Positions 33,528 through 41,961 of a DNA stretch of 64,000 nucleotides are shown one piece after another. Below the pieces are notes generated by a model that saw only the letters and a list, made by a program, of their open reading frames with translations, made no database searches and was not told the origin of the DNA. The DNA is from Desulfospira joergensenii DSM 10085 (GTDB taxonomy: Bacteria > Desulfobacterota > Desulfobacteria > Desulfobacterales > Desulfobacteraceae), in the NCBI RefSeq assembly GCF_000420085.1, contig NZ_ATUG01000002.1, forward strand, positions 124,001 through 188,000, given 5' to 3'. The translations under genes were made by a program, and so were the position numbers. Position 1 is the stretch's first letter. The number at the start of each line of letters is the position of its first letter.

Positions 33528-33569
33528 GTTTAACTCACTTGCGTAGTCAATGTGCAGTGGCTTGTTAAC
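33528..33569 (-). other. attC-like element (integron cassette recombination site candidate)
   Basis: On the minus strand GTTAAC (33564-33569) and GTTAAAC (33528-33534) frame an imperfect hairpin, with AAGCCACTG pairing to CAAGTGAGTT and leaving an extrahelical base. That resembles the R and L boxes of integron attC sites. It lies between two minus-strand genes, downstream of the toxin gene, as a cassette junction would. It is only 42 bp, shorter than normal attC sites, and no integrase is in view. Confidence 0.35.
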
Positions 33570-33631
33570 AGGCCCGAGGCGAAGCCGAAGGGGACTGGGG
33601 TTTTAGGCCGGAGGCCGCACCCAGCGGTCCG

Positions 33632-33928
33632 CTATAACTTAATTTCGTCGATTGGCAGAATTTGTTTTCCGTGCCGTATGGTTAAAATAGAAATAGTTGT
33701 TGGTTCATGGTGATAGATAATTCTGTAATTACCATATATGATCTCACGAAAATGTTTGTCTGAAATTTCAGGTACTATACGGCCAAACTCTGGGGATGAT
33801 ATAAGCTGTTCGACTTTTTCGAAAACTGTGTTGAGCCACCTTTTTGCCGCTGAAGGATTATCCAAAGAAATGTAATCAACTATTTCAGACGCCTTATCAA
33901 GAGCAAGGGGTGACCAAATTAGTTTCAT
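33632..33928 (-). CDS. ParE/RelE-family toxin of a type II toxin-antitoxin pair
   Basis: A 98-residue ParE/RelE-fold protein: MKLIWSPLALDKASEIVDYI at the N-terminus, a PEFGRIVPEI turn, and the C-terminal REIIYGNYRIIYHHEPTTI and ILTIRHGKQILP strands. The family inhibits gyrase or cleaves ribosome-bound mRNA; the ParE-like C-terminus slightly favours gyrase. It overlaps the antitoxin gene (ATGA) so is translated after it. The pair is typical of integron cassettes and mobile regions. Confidence 0.88.
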   Translation of the reverse strand: MKLIWSPLALDKASEIVDYISLDNPSAAKRWLNTVFEKVEQLISSPEFGRIVPEISDKHFREIIYGNYRIIYHHEPTTISILTIRHGKQILPIDEIKL

Positions 33929-34206
33929 GGCTTGATACGTCCAAGGAGTTTTTTGCGTGCAGTTTCATGACTCACACCTTCCCCCTTGTTCAACTGATTG
34001 AGGGAAGTACGTATGTCCGTTAAAAGTTCAAGTTTGTCTTGCATCAGCACATATTCATGCACATCTAGTAAAACCGCTGCACTTTTACCACGTTGAGTGA
34101 TGATTAGCGGTCTTTTCGTCTCATGGACTTGCTTGATAAATGAAGCCATACCATTTCGTACTTCCGAAAGCGGCTTTATGTCTTGATCGAATTTTAAGTT
34201 TTGCAT
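33925..34206 (-). CDS. Phd/YefM-family antitoxin
   Basis: A 93-residue protein with the N-terminal Phd/YefM DNA-binding fold: IKPLSEVRNGMASFIKQV, RPLIITQRGKSAAVLLDVHE and Y at about 50. The C-terminal tail is charged and would wrap the toxin. It is the first gene of the pair and probably autorepresses it. The start overlaps no other gene and a ribosome site (GAGGAT) is present. Confidence 0.88.
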   Translation of the reverse strand: MQNLKFDQDIKPLSEVRNGMASFIKQVHETKRPLIITQRGKSAAVLLDVHEYVLMQDKLELLTDIRTSLNQLNKGEGVSHETARKKLLGRIKP

Positions 34207-34340
34207 ATCATCCTCTTTAAGCTTAATTTTTGTTCAGTATAACGTACAACTAATAGCACATGCAAGAATTAAGTTATAACACCCTGCATCACCGGAATTT
34301 TCGGCGCGCAGCAGAGAAAATTCTCCGAGTGAATGCGATT

Positions 34341-34740
34341 GTGTACGCCCGGCATGGGCGTGAACTATGGCCTAAGATACGTTCAGATTTATTTGAAGGG
34401 ACATATGTCGACCGGGGTGCCGCATGGGGGTCCACTCTCCCCTTTGCTTGCCAATATTCTTCTCAATGATCTGGGCAGGGAACTGGAAAGATGCGGCCAT
34501 GGTTTTGTCCGGCACGCTGATGACTTCATCATCATGGTGAAAAGCATGAGCGCAAGGCTCAGAATCATGGCGAGTGTCTCCCGGTTTCTTGAACGAAAGT
34601 TGCGGTTGATCATCAATGAGAAGAAAAGCAAAGTCGCACCAGTGAGGGAATGCAGTTTCCCCGGGTTTGTCTTTGTACGTGGCAAAATCAGGTGGAGAGA
34701 TAAAGCCTTTCAGGAGTTCAAACGGCGTATCTGTTTATTC
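34341..34740 (+). pseudogene. Group II intron remnant with broken reverse transcriptase (LtrA-like)
   Basis: The 5' end GTGTACGCCCGGCATGGGCG matches the group II intron start at 29969. Thirty nt later the sequence jumps into an LtrA-type reverse transcriptase fragment: GVPHGGPLSPLLANILLNDL, then ELERCGHGFVRHADDFIIMV and RFLERKLRLIINEKKSKVA. The catalytic YADD box reads HADD. The first half of the protein, the X/maturase end and intron domains are missing, so it is dead. Confidence 0.75.
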
Positions 34741-35045
34741 ATTGGAAGGCGCTGGTTTGTCAACACCGCCCACATCAATGCCCCTGTAGATCAGGAAGAA
34801 ATTTTCGGTTTTGGGCACCATGACATCCCCGTCCTGGACATAAGCCCTTGCCAGAGTGGTAGCAGACATCACAGGCATCCACAGAGTCCAGGGTGGAAGG
34901 ATAAGCTTCGTAATGATCTCTCCGATTTTTTCAGGGGCCATGGGGCTGCAAAATCCACTGTCACCATTTTACAGAGCAGATTGGCTCCCATGCCTGAAGA
35001 CCTTCTGCAGGTTCCAGAATATTTTACTTGTCCGTCCTGACCATC
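34741..35045 (-). other. Unrecognised remnant between intron debris and solute-binding pseudogene
   Basis: No intact gene. The minus strand has a 68-codon open stretch (to about 34941) reading ILPPWTLWMPVMSATTLARA and then VQDGDVMVPKTENFFLIYRG, with no start signal. It may be a fragment of a degraded gene, but I cannot name the family. I see no RNA gene or repeat in it. Confidence 0.3.
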
Positions 35046-35106
35046 GCTTCAGATACCGAGGTCGGTACTTCAGCAGAATGTGCCACAAAAGCAGCAACCA
35101 TATATT

Positions 35107-35370
35107 TTATTGGGATATATTGTAGTTTTCCAGAATTTTTTGATACACTGTGTTGGATTTGAATTTTTTCAGTTTATCCGAAAACCTGTCAACAAAATCC
35201 CGATCCACTTTCTTGGGACTGAATACAATGGACAACGGGGTGGATTCGATAGGATTGCCGATCAGGGTGACCACATCGTTTTCAATTCCTAGTTCCTTTT
35301 CAGGTCATCAAAGGAATCAAATTTCAAAATGCCTGCATCGGACCGCCGGATAAAAAACACCCATCTTGTA
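35107..35370 (-). pseudogene. Broken family 3 solute-binding protein (C-terminal part)
   Basis: On the minus strand the frame FIRRSDAGILKFDSFDDLK continues after a one- or two-base shift as ELGIENDVVTLIGNPIES and then LSIVFSPKKVDRDFVDRF, ending with KILENYNISQ and a TAA at 35107. These are late segments of an HisJ/GlnH-like periplasmic amino-acid-binding protein. There is no start and no N-terminal half. Confidence 0.6.
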
Positions 35371-35453
35371 GACAAGAGATGCGCAGCCGGATAATAAAAA
35401 AGGAATTCTTCTTTAAACCGCGTTTTTATCTAAAACTTATTCAGGAGGGTAAA

Positions 35454-36104
35454 ATGGACTTTCAAGCCGTTGGAACTTTCACTCTGATGATCCTGCTGTT
35501 GACCATAATGCCAGGCTCCAATGGAGCGCTTATACTGAAAACAGTCCCGCAAAACGGGCCGCTTGCAGGGATATTAAATTTGGCTGGGATTGTTTCTGCC
35601 TTTTATATCCATGGAATCCTTTCCATCCTCGGGTTGTCCGCTTTGATTCTCAAAACATCCCAGGCTTTTTTCATTGTAAAACTTCTGGGATCTTTTTATC
35701 TCCTATACCTGGGCATAAGCTCTCTCTGGCAGGCTTTTTTCTCAAAAACCGCTTCCGCCCGGAAAAGAGCAGGCAAAAATAATCGAACCGGGATTCCCAT
35801 AAAAAAGAGACTTTTTCTGGAAGGATTTCTCACCAACCTTTTAAATCCAAAGGCTTCTATGTTTTATCTTGCGGTATTTCCGCAATTTATTAGCCTGGAA
35901 GGAAATCCCGTTTTAGAATCCTTCCTATTGGTAGGGATTCATTCAATGGTCGTTGTAATGTGGTTTTCCTTTATCATTATTGCTCTTGGCAGGATAACGC
36001 GTGCCCTTTCATCCATGAAATTTAAAAGAATGGTGCAGGGCGCAACCGGCTCGCTGATGATCTGGTTTGGATATCGTTTACTTACATACCCGCAAAAAAG
36101 CTGA
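35454..36104 (+). CDS. LysE/RhtB-family amino acid exporter
   Basis: A 216-residue transporter with about six helices. The N-terminus has MDFQAVGTFTLMILLLTIMP followed by GSNGALILKTVPQNG, the LysE family start (PGP in most; here PGSNG). FLTNLLNPKASMFYLAVFPQ is the conserved central motif. It probably exports an amino acid or related compound. AGGAGGG precedes the ATG at 35454; a longer open frame to 35379 lacks a site. Confidence 0.9.
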   Translation: MDFQAVGTFTLMILLLTIMPGSNGALILKTVPQNGPLAGILNLAGIVSAFYIHGILSILGLSALILKTSQAFFIVKLLGSFYLLYLGISSLWQAFFSKTASARKRAGKNNRTGIPIKKRLFLEGFLTNLLNPKASMFYLAVFPQFISLEGNPVLESFLLVGIHSMVVVMWFSFIIIALGRITRALSSMKFKRMVQGATGSLMIWFGYRLLTYPQKS

Positions 36105-36149
36105 AGAGATCTCCCCGCGGATTTCGAAAATATCCTTACAAAAGATAAA

Positions 36150-36253
36150 AGAACCCGGGCCCCCGGCATCAGACAGGAAGGAGGGGTCGTTCCGGTCCGG
36201 AGCTGATCGCATCAACCCTTTCTCCGTAACCGGGATGCCGGGGCCCAGGTTCT
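36150..36253. terminator. Long imperfect inverted repeat between convergent genes
   Basis: A roughly 20-bp arm (36150-36170, AGAACCCGGGCCCCCGGCAT) is repeated inverted at 36234-36253 with one mismatch and one missing base, and the arms are separated by about 63 nt. It lies between the convergent LysE and OmpA-like genes, so it may serve as a terminator, but the long loop and lack of T tracts are unusual. Confidence 0.45.
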
Positions 36254-36273
36254 TGGGCAGATAAGAGTCCGGC

Positions 36274-36864
36274 TTATTGGGCCGGGGGCTGAATCTTGAA
36301 CTCGACCCGCCGGTTGAGCCGATCTGCAGCCTCGCCCGGATCCGTGGAGATGGGGTCGCTTTCCCCCATGCTGACATCAATTAAGCGGTCTTCCGGGAGT
36401 CCCAGGGACTCAAGATAGGCTTTCACCGCGCCGGCCCTGCGTTTTCCCAGAGCCATGTTATAGGCCTCTGTTCCGGCCTGATCGCAGTGTCCTTCAATGC
36501 GGACCGAAATATTGGGGGTGTCATCCAGCCAGGCGGCCTTTTCCCTGGCCAGGGCCTGGGCGGTATCGTCCAGCTTTGCACTGTCAAAGGCAAAAAGGAT
36601 ATGCCGGCTGAAAAAGCGTTCTTTGTCTTCAGCCCTGCGGGCTTTTTCCATTTCCTCTTCCCGGACTTCCGGCTTTTCTACTTCCTGGGCAGGCACAGGC
36701 TCTATTGCCTCAGGTGCCGCGGCCACCTCTTCTACAGGGGGCGGGGGGGGCTGTTCAACGGTTTCTGTATTTGTTGTCACCTCTTTTCGGGCACAGGAGA
36801 CCATGGCCAGCAGCCCTATAACAACCAAAACAGTCACGATTCCTTGGATGATGCGGTGTTTCAT
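36274..36864 (-). CDS. OmpA/Pal-family peptidoglycan-associated lipoprotein
   Basis: A 196-residue protein. The signal sequence is MKHRIIQGIVTVLVVIGLLA and the probable lipobox is MVSC. A proline- and glutamate-rich linker (about 30-80, with PPPPPVEEVAAAPEA) leads to an OmpA-like peptidoglycan-binding domain (about 85-193): ILFAFDSAKLDDTAQALARE, VRIEGHCDQAGTEAYNMAL, GKRRAGAVKAYLESLG and ADRLNRRVEFKI. It anchors the outer membrane to the cell wall. It is not next to tolB/tol genes, so it is a Pal-like paralogue rather than certainly Pal. AAAGGAG precedes the start. Confidence 0.9.
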   Translation of the reverse strand: MKHRIIQGIVTVLVVIGLLAMVSCARKEVTTNTETVEQPPPPPVEEVAAAPEAIEPVPAQEVEKPEVREEEMEKARRAEDKERFFSRHILFAFDSAKLDDTAQALAREKAAWLDDTPNISVRIEGHCDQAGTEAYNMALGKRRAGAVKAYLESLGLPEDRLIDVSMGESDPISTDPGEAADRLNRRVEFKIQPPAQ

Positions 36865-37015
36865 TCTTACTCCTTTTTTTATTATTATTCAGCTGGTTAC
36901 GGGTTTTACCCCGTTTCCCATGTTCAGGAACACTTGTCCTAGGGTAGAGCAACACCCATGCCATTTATGTAATTGCTTGAATTTATATAAGATTAATTCT
37001 TTTGTTTCCCCTCAT

Positions 37016-37116
37016 GGTTACGAGAATTACCGGGTAAGTTACGATTTTTGCACGGCTGGCCGGGCCCAGTCCCGGGACCGGAAAAAAGCGTAACCCTGAA
37101 TGAAATTCTCGTAACC
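37016..37116. promoter_or_regulatory. Enhancer-like array of GTTACG repeats upstream of a sigma-54 promoter
   Basis: Two 28-bp units face each other. Each has GGTTACGAGAATT and a second GTTACG exactly 21 bp further (37016-37043 and, reversed, 37089-37116). The 13-bp outer halves are perfect inverted copies. They lie about 65 to 165 bp before the -24 element, where sigma-54 activators bind. A further GGTTACGGG is at 36895-36903. Confidence 0.65.
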
Positions 37117-37178
37117 CCGGTCCGGGGTATGATCTATCACAGATTCAAATAATTCTTTAAAATCAGTTGGTTATTTCT

Positions 37179-37195
37179 TTGGCATAGCCCTTGCT
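37179..37195 (+). promoter_or_regulatory. Sigma-54 (RpoN) type promoter
   Basis: TTGGCATAGCCCTTGCT: GG at 37181-37182 and GC at 37193-37194 are exactly 12 bp apart, matching the -24/-12 consensus at most positions. Transcription would start near 37206, about 59 nt before the lipoprotein gene. Confidence 0.65.
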
Positions 37196-37264
37196 CTATG
37201 AAAAAAAGTCAGGATGCCCGAATCCGGGGATCCGGACCATTCAAACCCATAAGGAGCAAGAACC

Positions 37265-37753
37265 ATGAATAAGAAAAATAAATTAACGACCCTTTTCATT
37301 GCCGGCCTTGTCGGCATCAGCCTTCTGATCTTTGCCTGCGATGAGAAAAAAGAAATCCCGCCACCGGATAAGGTCTCCCTGACCATTTCCCCCCTGGAGA
37401 TCCAGGGAGTGCTTGAAACCTCCGATGCCGGACTGACCCTGTTCGACGGTGAAAAGAACCATCTGCTGAAGACCGAACTCAATCTGGAAGAGATGCTGGG
37501 TGAGATCGTCCAGGTGAGCGGATCCCTGAAAAGGGATGCCCACGGGATTTTTATCCAGGTGGACCATGCCGGTCTGGCAGACCCGGATATAGAAGAGGCA
37601 ACCGTACCAGAGGTGAATACAAATGGGGAAGCAGGTCTGGCCAGGGACCAGGATACCGGGATTGAGGCCGGCCTGGATGATTCTGATCCTACCGGCACGG
37701 AGGAATCTGCCGGCACCGGACAGGCAAACGGTTCGGACCGCACCGGAGCATGA
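37265..37753 (+). CDS. Small lipoprotein of unknown function
   Basis: A 162-residue protein with an N-terminal signal and lipobox (FIAGLVGISLLIFAC). A short folded part (about 28-95) has PDKVSLTISPLEIQGVLETS and VQVSGSLKRDAHGIFIQVDH, reminiscent of an OB-like or beta-barrel domain. The C-terminal third is rich in Asp, Glu, Gly and Thr and probably disordered. I do not recognise the family. It is the first gene after a sigma-54 type promoter, with an AAGGAGC site, and lies 76 nt before the glycosyltransferase, so it may act in the same envelope or polysaccharide process. Confidence 0.75.
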   Translation: MNKKNKLTTLFIAGLVGISLLIFACDEKKEIPPPDKVSLTISPLEIQGVLETSDAGLTLFDGEKNHLLKTELNLEEMLGEIVQVSGSLKRDAHGIFIQVDHAGLADPDIEEATVPEVNTNGEAGLARDQDTGIEAGLDDSDPTGTEESAGTGQANGSDRTGA

Positions 37754-37829
37754 TCCCGGGATCTTTCCGGCTTTTTCGTAAAGTCCCCTTATATCATCCG
37801 CAACCCCAAAAAATGAAGGTGTAAATTAT

Positions 37830-39335
37830 ATGTCTGTATTAAACAAATTTAAATCACAGCCCGAAAAATCAAAGATGGTCCGGCCCGCCCAGGCGGGGCC
37901 TGTAATGAATGCGCCGGTCTTGCCGGCCAAAAATATCTTTTTTACAAAAAGGGATGGGAAGGAAAAGAATCCCTGTGAACGGAGCCGGTGGGCCGTTCTG
38001 ACCTGCATTGGAATGGTTATTGCGGCCACTCTCCTGGGCCTACGTCAAGGTCCGTCCGCAGCAAACCTTCTCAGGGGAACAGCCTGGGGCAATCTATTGA
38101 TTGGAGGGGGCCTGTTTTTTTTCTTCCTCTTCCTGGCCGAGCTGGCATGGAGGGCTGTTCTTGTTTTCAAATACAGACCGGTGAAGGGATGCAGGGATGA
38201 TTGGCTTCCCAGGTGCACGGTGGTTGTCCCTGCGTACAACGAGGGGCGTCAGGTCCTCAAAACCCTTGAGAGCCTTGCAGCCAGCGATTATCCAAAGGAC
38301 AAGGTCCAGCTCATCACTGTTGACGACGGCAGTGTCGACGATACCTGGATGTGGATCCGGAAGGCCTGCAGGGCCCTTGACCGTCCCGTCCTGGCCATCC
38401 GGCAGCCCTCCAACCGGGGGAAGCGCCACGCCCTTTACGCGGGATTTACAAAAAGCACCGGGGAGGTGCTGATCACGGTGGACAGTGACTCCACGGTTGA
38501 GACCGATACCCTGAGAAATCTTGTGGCACCGTTTATTCGGGACAAAAAGGTGGGAGCGGTTGCCGGCAATGTCCGGGTCCTCAACATGGACCAGGGAATC
38601 CTTCCGAGAATGATCGATGTTGTATTTGTCTACAGCTTTGATTTCATGCGGGCAAGCCAGAGCATGGTCCGGACGGTGATGTGCACCCCGGGAGCCCTTT
38701 CGGCATACCGGAAAAGTGCGGTCATGTCCCTGCTCCGGGAGTGGCGGGATCAGACCTTCTGCGGCCGGCCGGCCAATATCGGAGAGGACCGGGCCATGAC
38801 AAATCTCATTATCCGGGCCGGGTATGATGTGGTCTTCCAGCAGAATGCCAGGGTCTATACCGAAGTGCCGGTCAGGTATACCCAGCTTTGCAGGATGTAT
38901 CTGAGATGGGCCAGGAGCAATGTCCGGGAAACCATTGCCATGACGCGCTTCATCTTTACCCCCTTTCGCAGGGGGTCGAAACTGGGGGCAAGGCTAAATC
39001 TGATATCAGGCTGGGTGGGACTTACAAAAACCCAGATCTTTCTTCTGACCACCTGGGGTATGATTCTCTGCCATCCCTCTGTATTCGGGTTGAATGTGAT
39101 GCTTGGGGTGATTCTCTCTTCAAGCCTTTCTGCGGTCCTGTACGCCTGGAAATTCGGCCGTTTTTCATCCCTGCTGGCCTTTGTCTACGGATTCTATTTT
39201 TTCATCTCATTGGTCTGGATAAAGCCCTATGCCCTGGTCACCGCCCATAAATCAGGATGGCTCACCCGGGACATTCCCATTTCCCCAAGGAAAAATCCGT
39301 CTGATAATCCCCCGATATTGATGCATGAGGTATAG
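37830..39335 (+). CDS. Membrane-bound family 2 glycosyltransferase (HasA/NodC-like)
   Basis: A 501-residue processive-type glycosyltransferase. Two helices near the N-terminus (about 50-68 and 85-110) are followed by the GT-A domain: VVVPAYNEGRQVLKTLESLA, LITVDDGSVDDTWMWI (first Asp motif), VLITVDSDSTVETDTLRNLV (DxD), NIGEDRAMTNLI (ED base) and the LRWARSNVRETIAM region in the position of QxxRW (here R-W). Three or four C-terminal helices follow. Relatives make hyaluronan, chitin oligomers or cellulose-like polymers and export them. It is apparently driven by the sigma-54-type promoter ahead of the lipoprotein gene. The product is unknown. Confidence 0.9.
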   Translation: MSVLNKFKSQPEKSKMVRPAQAGPVMNAPVLPAKNIFFTKRDGKEKNPCERSRWAVLTCIGMVIAATLLGLRQGPSAANLLRGTAWGNLLIGGGLFFFFLFLAELAWRAVLVFKYRPVKGCRDDWLPRCTVVVPAYNEGRQVLKTLESLAASDYPKDKVQLITVDDGSVDDTWMWIRKACRALDRPVLAIRQPSNRGKRHALYAGFTKSTGEVLITVDSDSTVETDTLRNLVAPFIRDKKVGAVAGNVRVLNMDQGILPRMIDVVFVYSFDFMRASQSMVRTVMCTPGALSAYRKSAVMSLLREWRDQTFCGRPANIGEDRAMTNLIIRAGYDVVFQQNARVYTEVPVRYTQLCRMYLRWARSNVRETIAMTRFIFTPFRRGSKLGARLNLISGWVGLTKTQIFLLTTWGMILCHPSVFGLNVMLGVILSSSLSAVLYAWKFGRFSSLLAFVYGFYFFISLVWIKPYALVTAHKSGWLTRDIPISPRKNPSDNPPILMHEV

Positions 39336-39343
39336 ATAATTCC

Positions 39344-39373
39344 TTGACAAAAGGGAATCTTCCATCCTAGGAT
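39344..39373 (+). promoter_or_regulatory. Possible sigma-70 promoter for the SH3-type lipoprotein gene
   Basis: TTGACA (39344-39349) and TAGGAT (39368-39373) with 18-bp spacing, about 35 bp before ATG 39407. The -10 is only a moderate match. Confidence 0.4.
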
Positions 39374-39406
39374 CAAAGGGAAGTTGAGTTTGTTGAGCAG
39401 GTTATT

Positions 39407-40252
39407 ATGAAGGTGAATTCCCGGAATCACAGCAAGCAGATGACGAAAGCCAGATTCAGCCCCGTATATAAAGGCATGCATTTTCAGTACGCCGCAATCA
39501 TCGCAACCGGCCTGTTGCTGCCGTTTCTTTTTTCATCCTGCGCAATGGAAAAACAAGCATCGGTTGTTAAGGCTCCGCCGATGGTTGATCTTCAGGTGAT
39601 CGAAAGGAAAACCCGGCGGATCACGAAATTGGAAAGGGAAAACGCCCAGCTTGGGGATAAGCTTTCCGAGCAGAAACTTCTCTCCCAGAAACTGCAAACC
39701 GCATTGCTCATGAGGCACAAAGAAACCGATGCCTGCCTTCAGGCAAATGAGAAACTGGCAACAGAACTGAAACAAAGCAAGGCAAAACTGGCAAACAGGG
39801 GCAGTAAACTGGGAGCCGTCACCTTCATAGCCGAGGCGACGGCCGTCATCAACTCTATGGCAAGACAATCCCTGGATGACCGGCAGGCAATTCTCCATAA
39901 AAGAGCCAGGCAGAATCTTATCGCGAGCAACCGGGAACTGGAAAAAGAGAACTATGAAGGCGCTTTTTTCCTGTGCAGAAAGGCCATGGAACAAGTCAGA
40001 AGCATTGATGTGGACAAAGATACGGTCAAGGCCCGGCCAGCTGAGGAGGAGATCTCTTTTTCAACCCCCTTGGAGATGGAGCTGTTTACCACCGGAAATC
40101 TCCGAAGCGCCCCGTCTATAAAGGCGGATATAAAAACCGTGCTCCCGGAGGGAAGCCGGGTGACTGCCATCGGTTTTCAACGAAACTGGGTGAAGGTCAA
40201 ATCGATGGATCCCCTGGAAACCGGTTGGATCCACCTCTCACTTCTTTACTGA
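39407..40252 (+). CDS. Lipoprotein with coiled coil and C-terminal SH3-type domain
   Basis: A 281-residue protein. After a basic N-terminus a signal segment (YAAIIATGLLLPFLFSSC, about 29-46) ends at a probable lipobox cysteine. A coiled coil (about 65-130, including RITKLERENAQLGDKLSEQK and ANEKLATELKQSKAKLANRG) is followed by a helical linker. The C-terminal bacterial SH3-like domain has ELFTTGNLRSAPSIKADIKT and VLPEGSRVTAIGFQRNWVKV. Such domains bind peptidoglycan or partner proteins. It follows the glycosyltransferase gene; GCAGG precedes the ATG. No enzymatic motif. Confidence 0.8.
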   Translation: MKVNSRNHSKQMTKARFSPVYKGMHFQYAAIIATGLLLPFLFSSCAMEKQASVVKAPPMVDLQVIERKTRRITKLERENAQLGDKLSEQKLLSQKLQTALLMRHKETDACLQANEKLATELKQSKAKLANRGSKLGAVTFIAEATAVINSMARQSLDDRQAILHKRARQNLIASNRELEKENYEGAFFLCRKAMEQVRSIDVDKDTVKARPAEEEISFSTPLEMELFTTGNLRSAPSIKADIKTVLPEGSRVTAIGFQRNWVKVKSMDPLETGWIHLSLLY

Positions 40253-41961
40253 ATATCCGCTCCCTTTTCATCCCCGCCCGCCGTTTGATCCTCCGAAGCC
40301 AGGTAAACGACCCGGTTTCGCCCTTCTCCCTTGGCACGGTACAGCGCCATATCGGCCCGTTTGACAACCCTTTGTTCATCCCCGTCCTGTTCATGGATTC
40401 TTGCGATCCCAATGGAAATATTGAGCCGAATTTTTTGTTCTTCATGGACGAATATATGATTTTCAACGGATTCTCTGATCCGTTCCGCAGCCTGAATTGC
40501 CTCATCCTTAGCAGACTCGGCAAGGATCACAAGGAACTCCTCTCCGCCGTAGCGGCCGGCTGAATCAACATTCCGCAGATTCTCCTGAAAGATCAAGGCA
40601 ACCTGTTTCAGGACCGTATCCCCGGCCTGGTGCCCATGGGTATCGTTAATGGCCTTAAAATGATCGACATCAAGCATCAGTACGGAAAACCCGGTTTTAT
40701 ACCGGCGATAATATTCGTATTGATTGCGAAGGAGGGTCATCACCTGTTTTCTGTTGTTCAGCCCGGTAAGCGGATCCGTCGTGGCCAGTTGTTCCAGCTT
40801 TGTCTGGTTCTGTTTGAGTTCAGCCACCATTTCATTAAAAACAGAGGTGGCAAACCCGATCTCATCATTCCGGTGAACCATGAGTTGCACGTCCAGGTCT
40901 CCTCCTGCCACTCTTTTGGCCCCCCGGGTCAAATCAGACAAAGGAACCATGATCTGCCGGGTCAGCAAGTAGGCCGCAATCCCCATGAGAACACCGAAAA
41001 AACAGACGATAAGGATATTGCGATGGCGGGAGCGGATGACCCTGGAAAAAGCGGTTTTATAATCTTCCGCAATGAAAAGTCCCCACCCCAACTCATGGAA
41101 CGGGACAACCATCCCCATCAACCGCTCATCCATGGGGCCGGTGAATTCACGAAGATTCTGCAATTCACCGGCCAGAGCCAGATTGATCCCCTTGAGCCCT
41201 TTTCTCGCCTTCCTGCCGTACAGGAAGGCTTGTTCTGTCTTCATATCCACCAGGGAGCCATAGGTCGAGTCACCGGAGGCTCCCAGCTCTGCCGGATCCA
41301 ATAAGGGCCTCAATCCGGTTACTCTGGTCTCCATCACCAGCAATGCTCCATACTCATAAAGGGGATCCAGGGAAAGGGGAACCCCGATCAGGATAAGAGG
41401 CGACTTGTCTCTTGGGTCAATATATACATCGCTTTTAAACCATTGTTTGTCTGAGATCTGTTCGACGGAATCTTCAGGAAAGGGAAAAGGCGGTTCACGG
41501 CCGCCGGTTCCGGAGGAGGCAATAATGGATCCCTGCCTGGAGAGAATAAAGATGCGGACATAATCCTCAAACTGATTCTGCAATGTGGTAAGGTAGGTAT
41601 GGATCATCCCGATGCCCGAGGCCGGGTCCTGGGTCTGATTTTTCCCCTCTTCCATCCTCTTGAGATAGTCTGTGACCACATCCGATACAATGGAAGAGTT
41701 CGAGAAAACATTCAGATCGTAAACCCGCTCCTTGACCCAGAGCGAAATTTCCCTTTCCATGATCTGCGCGGAATCGATAAACTTCTGTTCAACCTTCTCC
41801 TCTATCGTAGATTGCAGCATATTCTGAAGCAGAAGTCCCATGGCCAATGACGGAACCACGGTGACCAGCACCGCAAAGATAAGAATCCGGTTCCGTATAC
41901 TCAATAAATGACTGTTTTCAGCATTTGGCTTGCTCATAGATCGATCCAACGTGTTTATCAC
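40246..41961 (-). CDS. Membrane diguanylate cyclase with dCache sensor, HAMP and GGDEF
   Basis: A 571-residue enzyme that makes cyclic di-GMP from two GTP. An N-terminal helix (about 22-45), a periplasmic dCache-like sensor (about 46-270), a second helix (about 300-320), HAMP (about 320-375, LTRQIMVPLSDLTRGAKRVA) and a GGDEF domain. The active site is AGRYGGEEFLVILAESAKDE near residue 470, with RNVD five residues before it as an intact inhibitory I-site. The first two residues of GGEEF are as in active cyclases. It could control polysaccharide made by the neighbouring genes. The start GTG 41961 or ATG 41937 is open to choice. Confidence 0.92.
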   Translation of the reverse strand: MINTLDRSMSKPNAENSHLLSIRNRILIFAVLVTVVPSLAMGLLLQNMLQSTIEEKVEQKFIDSAQIMEREISLWVKERVYDLNVFSNSSIVSDVVTDYLKRMEEGKNQTQDPASGIGMIHTYLTTLQNQFEDYVRIFILSRQGSIIASSGTGGREPPFPFPEDSVEQISDKQWFKSDVYIDPRDKSPLILIGVPLSLDPLYEYGALLVMETRVTGLRPLLDPAELGASGDSTYGSLVDMKTEQAFLYGRKARKGLKGINLALAGELQNLREFTGPMDERLMGMVVPFHELGWGLFIAEDYKTAFSRVIRSRHRNILIVCFFGVLMGIAAYLLTRQIMVPLSDLTRGAKRVAGGDLDVQLMVHRNDEIGFATSVFNEMVAELKQNQTKLEQLATTDPLTGLNNRKQVMTLLRNQYEYYRRYKTGFSVLMLDVDHFKAINDTHGHQAGDTVLKQVALIFQENLRNVDSAGRYGGEEFLVILAESAKDEAIQAAERIRESVENHIFVHEEQKIRLNISIGIARIHEQDGDEQRVVKRADMALYRAKGEGRNRVVYLASEDQTAGGDEKGADIQ

